Positions 25,048 through 32,713 of a stretch of DNA of 64,000 nucleotides are shown here, piece after piece. Both the position numbers and the translations under genes were made by a program. The notes under the pieces were generated by a model, which had not been told where the DNA came from, did no database searches, and saw only the letters and a program-made list of their open reading frames with translations. This stretch comes from DASQHW01 sp038238245 (GTDB lineage Bacteria > Actinomycetota > Acidimicrobiia > IMCC26256 > PALSA-610): positions 124,001 to 188,000 of the forward strand of contig JBBRXX010000003.1 in NCBI GenBank assembly GCA_038238245.1, written 5' to 3'. The stretch's first letter is position 1. Each line of letters starts with the position of its first letter.

Positions 25048-27090
25048 GTGAGCGTCGAGTCGTATCTCGTCGGCATCGGGGCGCTCGTCGCGATCATTGC
25101 CGCCGTAGCCCTGGCCGCGCGCCGGCTGCGCGATCACTTCTTTCCCGAGTGGTCGGGAGCACCCGGTCTGCTGGTCGCATCGGTCCTCGGCCTCGCGCTG
25201 CTGGTCACGCTCGCGCAGGTCATGGGAACCATCGGGCAGCTCCGCCGAGGTCCTCTGGTCCTCGTCGCGCTGGTCGCGTGTCTCGTGGTGCTGGCGATCA
25301 CGCCGGCTCGCCGCGTACGCGACCGCGACCGATCGCGTACGAGTCGACAAAATTTGCTGATCTTCGGCGTGGTGCTCGTCGCGACGACACCGTGGATCGC
25401 GCGCACGTTCGGTTCCTTGCGGACCGGCGTGCTGGGCTACGACTCGCTCGACTACCACCTGCCCTTCGCGGCTCGCTACTTCCAGACCGGCCGCATCACG
25501 TCGCTCGCGTTCACCTTCCCCGGCCTCGACACCGCGTTCCACCCGGCGAACTCCGAGCTACTGCACGGGGTCGGCATGGTGGCTTTGGCGCGCGACACGC
25601 TTTCACCGGCAATGAACCTCGGTTGGCTGAGTCTTGCGCTGCTCGCGGCATGGTGCGCGGGGCGGCGGCGCAATGTCGCGCCGATGACACTCGCAGTCGT
25701 CCTCGTCCTGCTGTCGACGCCGCTCTTCGTTGCGTTCATCGCCGGTCGCGCGACGAACGACATCGCGGGCATTGCACTCTTCCTTGCCGCCGTCGCGGTG
25801 CTCCTCAACGATGAAGACTCGCGAAGGTCGACCGCGCTTGCCGCGATCGCATGCGGTTTGGCGCTGGGCACCAAGCTCACGATGGTGATCCCCGTCATCG
25901 CGCTCACCGCGGGAGTGATCGTGGTCGCCCGGCGCGGCGGTCGGGCCGCGACGGCCCGGATATGGCTGTCGTGGTTGGTCGTGACGGGCGGCTACTGGTA
26001 CGTGCGCAATCTCGTCATCGTGGGAAATCCCATTCCCGCGCTTCATCTGGGGATCGGGCCGCTGGCCTTCCCGACGCCACGCCTCACCCAGCCCTACCGC
26101 TCGTTCACGGTCGCGCACTACCTCGCGGACGTGTCCGTCTGGCGTTCGTGGTTCCTGCCGGGATTGCACGATTGCTTCGGCTGGGCGTGGCCGGTGATCG
26201 TCGGCCTCGCGGCAACGGGTTGGGTGCTCGCGCTGGCGCGCGGAGACCGCATCTTGCGGATGTTGGGAGTGGTCGGCGTCGTTTCCTTCCTCGGGTACCT
26301 CGTGACGCCGTCAGGCGCGGGTGGCGCGGAGGGCCGACCGGTCCTCTTCGCCAACGACCTGCGGTTCGCGTTTCCCGCCTTGGTGCTCGGGCTCGTGCTG
26401 CTGCCGCTGGTGGTGTCGCGGACGTCGCAGTTCGCACGGGTGTGGCTGCCCGCGCTGGTGGCGATCGCATTCCTGAACGACGCGCTCTACTGGACGGACA
26501 TTCGCGGGAATCTGGTGGCCGTTGCACTCGCGGCGGAGCTCGCGGTACTCGGCGTCATGGTCGTGCTCACACGTGTGGTGCCCCGCCGTCCGAGCCGAGT
26601 GCTCGTTGCATCGGGTTGCGCACTCCTGCTCGGCATTGGCGCCTTCGGCGGTTGGCTCGTGCAGCATTCCTACCTCTCGGATCGCTACGCGGGCGTCGCA
26701 CACGATGCGCCCTACGCGAGCGCGCCGCGCCCCGAGCTCGCCGCGCTCTACGGGTGGGTACGGCATGTGTCCGACGCGCGGATCGCGCTCGCCGGCCTGG
26801 GAATCTCGTATCCGCTGTTCGGCGCGGACCTGTCGAACCATGTCCAGTACGTCGGCCACGAGGCTCCGCACGGCGCGTTCGATCGGGTGAGGAGCTGCCG
26901 GGAATGGCGACAGCGCCTCAATGACGGCCGATACGACTTCGTCGTGGTAAGCGCGAACGCGCGGGGCGCGATCGAGCCGGTCGAAGCCCGGTGGACGCGA
27001 TCGGATCCCGCGGCGGCGCCAGTTCTCCACGTCGGCACCGCGTCCGTGTTCCGCGTCTCGGGCGCGTTCGGTACCAGTGGATGCGGGTGA
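25048..27090 (+). CDS. Multi-pass membrane protein, GT39/PMT-like glycosyltransferase (paralogue of 330-2462)
   Basis: 680 residues, many membrane segments in residues 5-560 and a soluble tail. The acidic loop 'GYDSLDYHLPFAARYFQTG' after the first spans and 'SELLHGVGMVAL', 'LSPAMNLGWLSLALLAAWC', 'GGYWYVRNLVIVGNPIPAL' repeat, in the same order, the landmarks of the protein at 330-2462. Likely a polyprenyl-phosphate-sugar-dependent transferase working on the outer face of the membrane. The tail has two late cysteines (RSCREW, SGCG). It is convergent with the epimerase gene, with 10 bases between the stops. Confidence 0.8.
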   Translation: MSVESYLVGIGALVAIIAAVALAARRLRDHFFPEWSGAPGLLVASVLGLALLVTLAQVMGTIGQLRRGPLVLVALVACLVVLAITPARRVRDRDRSRTSRQNLLIFGVVLVATTPWIARTFGSLRTGVLGYDSLDYHLPFAARYFQTGRITSLAFTFPGLDTAFHPANSELLHGVGMVALARDTLSPAMNLGWLSLALLAAWCAGRRRNVAPMTLAVVLVLLSTPLFVAFIAGRATNDIAGIALFLAAVAVLLNDEDSRRSTALAAIACGLALGTKLTMVIPVIALTAGVIVVARRGGRAATARIWLSWLVVTGGYWYVRNLVIVGNPIPALHLGIGPLAFPTPRLTQPYRSFTVAHYLADVSVWRSWFLPGLHDCFGWAWPVIVGLAATGWVLALARGDRILRMLGVVGVVSFLGYLVTPSGAGGAEGRPVLFANDLRFAFPALVLGLVLLPLVVSRTSQFARVWLPALVAIAFLNDALYWTDIRGNLVAVALAAELAVLGVMVVLTRVVPRRPSRVLVASGCALLLGIGAFGGWLVQHSYLSDRYAGVAHDAPYASAPRPELAALYGWVRHVSDARIALAGLGISYPLFGADLSNHVQYVGHEAPHGAFDRVRSCREWRQRLNDGRYDFVVVSANARGAIEPVEARWTRSDPAAAPVLHVGTASVFRVSGAFGTSGCG

Positions 27091-27100
27091 CCAGCCGGCG

Positions 27101-28126
27101 CTAGATGCGATCCTCGGCCACCGCGTTGGTGACCCAGGGGATGACCTCGTCGAGCATCTCGCTGAGACTCGTCGTGGCTTCGAACCCGAGGACTCGCGAT
27201 GCCTTCTCCGTCGCCGGCACGCGGCGCTGCACGTCGTGCTCGAACGGCGTGTCCGCGACCCAGCGCAACGGCACGTCGTCACCCTTGATCTTGTGCCAGA
27301 TCAGCTCCGCGAGCTCGAGCACCGTCGTCGACTCCTTCGTCGACAGGTTGAAGTCCTCGTTCAATGCATCGGGATGCTCGATGGCGGTCGCGATTCCCTT
27401 GGCAAGGTCGCCGCCGTACGTGTAGTGGCGTATCTGGGTGCCGTCACCGAGAAGGTGCAACGGGTCTTGCCCCTTCACGATCTTTTGCACCAGGTCCGGC
27501 ACCACGTGACTCATCGCGAGCTTCACGTTCCCGCTGAGCACCTCGACCTCGCCGAGCGCGCGGGCTTCGCCGACGCCGACACAGTTGAACGGGCGCACGA
27601 TCGTGTAGGGGAGCCCGTACTGGTCGGATGCGGCGTGCGCGAAGTACTCGACCGCGAGCTTCTGGAACCCGTAGGAGGAGATGGGCGGAGGGATCTCACG
27701 CTCCTGCCCTTCGGGTGACGGCCAGGAAGTCGCGGATTCGAACACCATCGACGAGCTCAGATACGTGACCTTCTTCAGATGCCCGTCGTTGAACGCCTTG
27801 ATCGCGGCATCGCACGATGCGGCGATGATGCGTTCATTTGTCGCCAGCAGGTCGTACGCGTAGGTGTGAAAGTACGAGATACCGCCGATCATCGCGGCGC
27901 CCGCAACGAAGTGGTCGGCATCGGAGAGCAGCTCGACCATGAGATCGACGTCGCGCACGTCGCCCGCGACGAATCGGTATCGAGGGTCGTTGTCGTAGGA
28001 GCGTGTGACCGGTCCGTACTTCGAGTGGTTGTCGATACCGACGACCTCGTGACCACGCGCCAACAGCTCCTGGACGACGTATCCGCCGATGAAACCGGCG
28101 GAGCCGGTGACGACGATCCTGCTCAT
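27101..28126 (-). CDS. NAD-dependent nucleotide-sugar epimerase/dehydratase
   Basis: 341 residues, extended SDR family. Rossmann motif 'RIVVTGSAGFIGGYVVQEL' (GxxGxxG), 'VVGIDNHSKYGP' after strand 2, D-V at 'FVAGDVRDVD', 'HFVAGAAMIGG', catalytic 'YLSSSMVFES' Ser and 'SSYGFQKLAVEYFA' (Y-x-x-x-K). 'IVRPFNCVGVGE' and 'RHYTYGGDLAKGI' are typical of UDP-sugar 4-epimerases and decarboxylases. It likely converts a UDP-sugar for the glycan, perhaps the uronic acid produced by the dehydrogenase two genes upstream. ATGA overlap with the GT2 gene shows co-translation in a three-gene operon (30017 to 27101). Confidence 0.87.
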   Translation of the reverse strand: MSRIVVTGSAGFIGGYVVQELLARGHEVVGIDNHSKYGPVTRSYDNDPRYRFVAGDVRDVDLMVELLSDADHFVAGAAMIGGISYFHTYAYDLLATNERIIAASCDAAIKAFNDGHLKKVTYLSSSMVFESATSWPSPEGQEREIPPPISSYGFQKLAVEYFAHAASDQYGLPYTIVRPFNCVGVGEARALGEVEVLSGNVKLAMSHVVPDLVQKIVKGQDPLHLLGDGTQIRHYTYGGDLAKGIATAIEHPDALNEDFNLSTKESTTVLELAELIWHKIKGDDVPLRWVADTPFEHDVQRRVPATEKASRVLGFEATTSLSEMLDEVIPWVTNAVAEDRI

Positions 28127-28827
28127 GCGATCCTCGATCCGAACGCGTAGAAATACCAATGCAGATACCGGGGGAGCCACGCCCAGACACGGAAGTTCGA
28201 CGTGCCGGTGGTGCGTTCGAGCCAGATCGTCGGGATCTCCGCGACGGGGAGCCGGCGGCGGCGCGCCTTGACGACCAGTTCGATGGCGATCTCGAACCCG
28301 GCGTCGGATTCGATGCCTACCTCTTTCACGAATTGCCGGTCGTAGGCCTTGAACGAGCTCGTCGCGTCGTGGGTCCCGACGCGTGCGAACCAGCACAACG
28401 ACAGACCCGCGAGCCGGGACATCGTCGACTTGATGAAGGGCGCGCCGATCTGGCTCCCGCCGGCCATGTAGCGACTCGCGGCCGCGACCACGACGCCGCG
28501 CTGCACGAGCCGCGCCAGCGCGTCCACCTGGGTGGGATCGTCGGAGCCATCGGCCATCGTGACGACCGCGACGTCGGCCGACGCGTGCTCGATGCCGTAC
28601 CTGATCGCGTGCGCCGGTCCCCGTCCGAAGGTGTTCAGCGTCGGGACGACACGAGGATCTTCGCGCGCGTACTTCTCGGCGTGAGGGCGCGTTGTGTCGT
28701 CCAGCGAGTCGAACACGACGAGGATCTCGAACGGCAGCGTGATCGCCGCGCAGAGACGATCGAGACACGCGACGACGCTGTCGCCCTCGTTGTATACGGG
28801 GATGACGACCGAGACGCTAGGTGTCAC
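28123..28827 (-). CDS. Family 2 glycosyltransferase, dolichol-phosphate mannosyltransferase-like
   Basis: 234 residues from GTG 28827, which overlaps the stop of the dehydrogenase gene (GTGA). 'PSVSVVIPVYNEGDSVVACLDRL', 'FEILVVFDSLDDTT', 'GRGPAHAIRYGIEHASADVAVVTMADGSDD' and 'GSQIGAPFIKSTMSRLAG' give the DPM1/polyprenyl-phosphate transferase layout with D-G-S-D at the metal site; 'FKAYDRQFVKEVG' and 'EIPTIWLERTTGTSNF' are further family hallmarks. It lacks a membrane domain. Such an enzyme would make the polyprenyl-phosphate sugar that the GT39-like membrane proteins of this locus need. Confidence 0.88.
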   Translation of the reverse strand: MTPSVSVVIPVYNEGDSVVACLDRLCAAITLPFEILVVFDSLDDTTRPHAEKYAREDPRVVPTLNTFGRGPAHAIRYGIEHASADVAVVTMADGSDDPTQVDALARLVQRGVVVAAASRYMAGGSQIGAPFIKSTMSRLAGLSLCWFARVGTHDATSSFKAYDRQFVKEVGIESDAGFEIAIELVVKARRRRLPVAEIPTIWLERTTGTSNFRVWAWLPRYLHWYFYAFGSRIA

Positions 28828-30017
28828 ACACGCTCGCCGTTGCCGAGAAGGTTCCACACGTCGACGACCGGGGTGGTGCCGTCGAGGGTCGAGTAGGCCG
28901 CATGCGGCGTCGCGATCACCAGGAGATCGGACTCGGCGAGAACATCCTCGAGCGGCCAGAGCTCGATGTCGCCCTCGACGAAGGGATCGGTGCACAGCAC
29001 GCGTGCCGCCCGGAACCGCAAGAGGCGCTTCAGCTTGTAGCTCAAGCTGTCTCGAGTGTCGTCCGACTCCGCCTTGAACGACATTCCCAGGATCCCGACG
29101 GTCATCGACGACAGGTCGTACTCGCGCTCGAGCCGAGCGACGATGTACATGGGAAGGCCCTCGTTGATCATCATGCTCGCGTGCCCGAGCGTGAAGTTGT
29201 TGTTGTTGAACGCGGCGAGCTGCATCGTGTCCTTCAACAGACACGGTCCGGCGGCGAGTCCCGGGCCGGGCATGTCGGCGGCGCGCGGGTAGTCCTGCTT
29301 CAGCGCGGCACGGATGCGTGCAAAGTCGAGCCCGAAGTCGTTGGCGATCATGAACATCTGATTGGCCGCCGCGAACTTGATGTAGCGCCACGTGTTCGTG
29401 AAGAGCTTCGCAACCTCGGCTTCCTCGGGCTCGAGCCGAATGAGCGACGGTGCGATCACGCTGAACAGCTGGTCAGCGCGCTTGGCCGCCCGCTCGGTCC
29501 GTGCGGAGATGATCTGCGGCAAGGTGTGCAGCTCTTCGAGCGCGTGACCCTCGGCGATGCGTTCCGGACAGAACGACACATCGATGGTCCGGTGCGCGGC
29601 CACGAGCAGCCGCTCGACCATGCGCGTGACTCCCGGGTACACGGTGCTTCGCAATACGAGATGGTGACCGTCTCGAAGTTGATCGAGCAGGCCTTCGACG
29701 ACGTTCAACACGAAGCTGGGGTTGGGGTTCAGGTGCTCGTCGACGGGCGTTCCGACGACGATCATGACGTGCTCGCACTCCGCCACTGCCCGGGAGTCGG
29801 TGGTCGCGCTGAGCCGGCCGCCGGCGATCATCCGCTCCAGCAGCTCGTCCGCACCGCGCTCCCGGAACGGCATCTTGGCGCTCCGTACCAGGTCGACCGC
29901 ACTTGCATCGCGGTCGTAGAGCGTCACCGAGAGGCCGGCATCCGCGAACGCGAGCCCCAACGGGAGCCCCACTCGACCGCAGCCCCCGACGATGACGACG
30001 TCCCGGGAAAAATGCAT
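28824..30017 (-). CDS. UDP-glucose/GDP-mannose dehydrogenase family protein
   Basis: 397 residues. N-terminal Rossmann domain 'DVVIVGGCGRVGLPLGLAFADAG', then 'MIVVGTPVDEHLNPNPSFVLNVVE' and 'LRSTVYPGVTRMVERLL'; 'SFCPERIAEGHALEELHTLPQIIS' is the segment seen in UDP-N-acetyl-mannosamine-type dehydrogenases; the catalytic cysteine is in 'AAGPCLLKDTMQLA' and the C-terminal NAD-linked domain has 'GILGMSFKAESDDTRDS'. It oxidises the C6 hydroxyl of a UDP-sugar to an acid in two NAD-dependent steps, giving an acidic sugar for the glycan. The exact sugar is uncertain. First gene of the operon leading to 27101. Confidence 0.88.
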   Translation of the reverse strand: MHFSRDVVIVGGCGRVGLPLGLAFADAGLSVTLYDRDASAVDLVRSAKMPFRERGADELLERMIAGGRLSATTDSRAVAECEHVMIVVGTPVDEHLNPNPSFVLNVVEGLLDQLRDGHHLVLRSTVYPGVTRMVERLLVAAHRTIDVSFCPERIAEGHALEELHTLPQIISARTERAAKRADQLFSVIAPSLIRLEPEEAEVAKLFTNTWRYIKFAAANQMFMIANDFGLDFARIRAALKQDYPRAADMPGPGLAAGPCLLKDTMQLAAFNNNNFTLGHASMMINEGLPMYIVARLEREYDLSSMTVGILGMSFKAESDDTRDSLSYKLKRLLRFRAARVLCTDPFVEGDIELWPLEDVLAESDLLVIATPHAAYSTLDGTTPVVDVWNLLGNGERV

Positions 30018-30333
30018 CCCTGTCCCCGTTCGTTTCCCACGTCACCAACCGTCGAAAGGGTAGCCACTGCGCGTCGTGTCCCGAAAGACCCGGACAACAC
30101 GTTGTATATGGGACGATCCACTTTCTGGACTCGGCTGAGAACCCTGGCCACAGGCGGCGACTACGGCACACCACGCGCGCTTTGACAACTGTTGACATCT
30201 TCCCCGTCTTGGTTGACAGGCGTCGACATCGCGAATCAGAGTGTCGTCAGGTCGTCGGCCCGTGCGCGGAATCTCCGACGAGCGCGCCGGTATTGCCGAC
30301 GCTTTGTTGGCCTACGTAGGGGGAAATCAAAGA
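30018..30333. promoter_or_regulatory. Divergent intergenic region with three TTGACA hexamers
   Basis: A 316-base region between the dehydrogenase operon (minus) and the secreted-protein gene at 30334 (plus). No gene is seen. TTGACA occurs three times in direct orientation (30182, 30192, 30213) and a related GTCGACA follows at 30222. These could be alternative -35 elements for the gene at 30334 or repeats bound by a regulator; no matching -10 could be assigned. A GGGGGA ribosome site stands at about 30318, upstream of ATG 30334. Confidence 0.35.
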
Positions 30334-31953
30334 ATGCGCCACAAGAGAATTCTCTTTCTATTGGTCGTGGCCGCGCTGGCCTTACCAATCGCAACGCTCG
30401 CCACACCGGCGACCGCCGCTCCAGTCAACGCGTGCACAACAAGCGAGTACGCAGCGCTCCCGGCGAGTCAGAGTGAGCTGAAGATCGCGTGCACGCTCAC
30501 GACCGCGAGCGCGACCGTCGGCCAGTACAACAAGATCGAAGACTTCTCGGCAGGCGTGGGCGCGGCTGGTCGTGCCGAAGCGGTATGGCACGTCGGCGCG
30601 GCGCGCACCGTGACGACCAGTGCGGCGACGGCCCCGAACGGCACCGTGATCACCGCGGCGACCGGTCACTTCTCGAACGCCGACCTCAACAATGGCATCA
30701 GCGGACCGGGTATCCCGGCTCGCGCGTTCATCAAGGCCATCACCCCGACCACCGCGACGTTGAACATTCCGAGCACGGCAGGCGTCGCGAGCGGTGCCAA
30801 TCTGCTCCTCGAGAACTCCGACGGTCGTACGTTCGTGGATGCGGCGTTCCCGGGCGGCACCACGATCACCTCGGCGACCGGCCACTTCTGCAAGAGCGGT
30901 CTCGCGGGCTGTGGCACCAAGAGCGACATCGGTCGCAACATTGGCGGTACCCGGATCCAGCACGGCGCCACGATCACCGCCGTGACGAACGTGACGACAG
31001 CGACGATGTCGCTGGCGGCGATCGCATGTCCGGCAGGCGTGTCGCCGGCAGGCTGCGCAACCGTCGACATCTCACCGGCAACCACGACCAGCACGCACCG
31101 GTACATCGATGATGTGACCACGAACGGCACGAGCTTGTGCTCGGCACAGGCGAGGTTCGGCGCGACCGACCTGAACTTGCCGGTCACCGGAACCGCGATC
31201 GGGGCGGCGCACTGGATCACTGCGATCGCAGCTGCTGGTACCGCACCGTGTGCGGCCGGTCAGTTCAAGGCGACGATGAACGCCGCTGCAACGACGAACG
31301 GTGCGAACCAGATCGTCGTGATCGGCGAGCCGAACGCCACGGCGCCGGCCAACGGCGATGCGGCATCGCAGCTCGGTGCCGAGCTCGGTCTGAGCCCGAC
31401 GCTCGTCGCCGGCTCGCTGGCGTGCAGCACCAACGCCCCGACTGGCTTCCAGATCCAGGGCAGCTGGCAGAATCCCTCGGCGTTCATCGCGACGCCGTTC
31501 GGCGCCGCGGACACCGCGACGCTGCCCAACGCCGCGATCATCGGGCAGCTCGTCTACCCGACCTCTGCCGGACTCAGCTTCTCTGCCCTCGTGCAGCAGA
31601 TCCCGAACAACCTTGCCGGTGAGACTGCAACGGCACCGCACTACGACATCACCTACCCGTTCCTGCCGACCGCCCTTGCGGCGTGCCCGGCGCCGAGCAC
31701 GGTTGGTGTCGCGGCGGTGTTCCGGTTCAACGCGATCTCGCCGAGCCAGTCCCTGACCCCGAGCGGTACCGGCACGCCGAGCACCGGCCAGATCCGGGTA
31801 CTGCAGGACCTGCCGACCGGTACGGCGAGCAAGGTGACGACGTCCCGACTGTTCATCAGGCAGATCAACGGCACAACGGCCGTGTTCACGCCTGCGGCGA
31901 CGAACTGCACAATCGCCTATCCAGGCGTCGTCGACTTCCACTGCGGCAGCTGA
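30334..31953 (+). CDS. Secreted protein with threefold internal repeat
   Basis: 539 residues. A classical Sec signal peptide (MRHKRILFLLVVAALALPIA, cleavage likely after ATLATPATAA near residue 29) opens the protein. The mature part is rich in Thr, Ala, Gly and Ser. Between about 30640 and 31290 three repeats of about 50 residues begin GTVITAATGHFSNADLNN, GTTITSATGHFCKSGLAG and GTSLCSAQARFGATDLN, each ending in a 'hITAhT..TATh' strand pair; this rhythm resembles the beta-repeats of phage tail or spike proteins and of some adhesins. Two cysteines per repeat in copies 2 and 3 may form disulfides. The C-terminal 200 residues are a separate beta-rich domain (SWQNPSAFIATPFGAADTAT, LRVLQDLPTG-like). 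No transmembrane or sorting signal is seen, so it is probably released or glycan-bound. Confidence 0.75.
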   Translation: MRHKRILFLLVVAALALPIATLATPATAAPVNACTTSEYAALPASQSELKIACTLTTASATVGQYNKIEDFSAGVGAAGRAEAVWHVGAARTVTTSAATAPNGTVITAATGHFSNADLNNGISGPGIPARAFIKAITPTTATLNIPSTAGVASGANLLLENSDGRTFVDAAFPGGTTITSATGHFCKSGLAGCGTKSDIGRNIGGTRIQHGATITAVTNVTTATMSLAAIACPAGVSPAGCATVDISPATTTSTHRYIDDVTTNGTSLCSAQARFGATDLNLPVTGTAIGAAHWITAIAAAGTAPCAAGQFKATMNAAATTNGANQIVVIGEPNATAPANGDAASQLGAELGLSPTLVAGSLACSTNAPTGFQIQGSWQNPSAFIATPFGAADTATLPNAAIIGQLVYPTSAGLSFSALVQQIPNNLAGETATAPHYDITYPFLPTALAACPAPSTVGVAAVFRFNAISPSQSLTPSGTGTPSTGQIRVLQDLPTGTASKVTTSRLFIRQINGTTAVFTPAATNCTIAYPGVVDFHCGS

Positions 31954-31975
31954 CCTTGCAGGAGTGATTCGTTTT

Positions 31976-32002
31976 GGGGGGCGGGCGACGAGCCCGCCCC
32001 CC
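31976..32002. terminator. GC-rich hairpin terminator
   Basis: A perfect 11-bp stem, GGGGGGCGGGC (31976-31986) with GCCCGCCCCCC (31992-32002), closes on the loop GACGA. It lies 22 bases after the stop of the secreted-protein gene and 9 bases before the next start. It is preceded by TTTT but is not followed by a T-run. It is probably a U-tract-free terminator or attenuating structure between the two exported-protein genes. Confidence 0.6.
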
Positions 32003-32011
32003 AAGACGCGT

Positions 32012-32710
32012 ATGCCGTCGAATAGGTTGCGTGACGTGCGTCGAGTCGTCGCCACGTTCTGTCTGGGAGCCGTCGCCCTTCTCGTGGCGGTCGGGGCTGT
32101 TGCCCCGTTCGCGGGCGCGCAGAACACCGCCACGGAGACCGACATCGGGAGCGGCCTCCGTATCCAGGGTGCAACGATCACCGGCCCGTGCAATCCCCCC
32201 AAGCGGGAGCTGAACAGCCCGCAGGCGGCGGCATTCCTGCAATCGTGGCTGCCGAACGCGATCTTCGGGAAGCCGACTGTGCAGGATCCGCCGTCGGCCC
32301 TTCCTGTGTGTCGCGTCTCGGTCCGATACAGAGTTGTCGACAAACAGTTCCCGCCCATGCAGGTCGACTACGCGTCGGACGGGAAGACGGCATGGGTGGC
32401 GATGCCGCGGCAAGACCTGTGGCCGGGCGTGTTCGTCAGCGTGCACCGTTGGACGGTCGCGCTCCCGCGGGCCGTCGCCGCGTTCGCGGGCAAGGTCAAG
32501 CCGATCCCGGTGGCGACAGGTCCGGACGTCACGGCGCCCTCCACGTCCACGCCGGCGACGAAAGGCCTTGCCGATCCGCCGACGGGGAAATCGAGCTCCG
32601 ATGGTTCCGGCGCACTCTGGATCATCGTGGCGATCGTCGGCGGGATCGGGCTGCTCGGGACCGGCTACGTGGTGGTGCGCCGGCGTGGAGTCGCGCGGAG
32701 CGGCGCCTGA
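32012..32710 (+). CDS. Exported protein with C-terminal membrane anchor
   Basis: 232 residues. Start ATG 32012 is chosen because the in-frame extension upstream would include the terminator hairpin. A signal peptide (RRVVATFCLGAVALLVAVG, cleavage near 'FAGAQ') is followed by about 130 residues with three cysteines (GPCNPP, PVCRVS) and 'VQDPPSALPVCRVSVRYRVVD', then a proline/threonine linker (APSTSTPATKG) and a C-terminal membrane segment (ALWIIVAIVGGIGLLGTGYVVV) ending in RRRGVARSGA. It should be anchored to the outer face of the membrane. No family is recognised. It follows the secreted repeat protein and converges on the phosphoesterase gene three bases away. Confidence 0.68.
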   Translation: MPSNRLRDVRRVVATFCLGAVALLVAVGAVAPFAGAQNTATETDIGSGLRIQGATITGPCNPPKRELNSPQAAAFLQSWLPNAIFGKPTVQDPPSALPVCRVSVRYRVVDKQFPPMQVDYASDGKTAWVAMPRQDLWPGVFVSVHRWTVALPRAVAAFAGKVKPIPVATGPDVTAPSTSTPATKGLADPPTGKSSSDGSGALWIIVAIVGGIGLLGTGYVVVRRRGVARSGA

Positions 32711-32713
32711 TCG

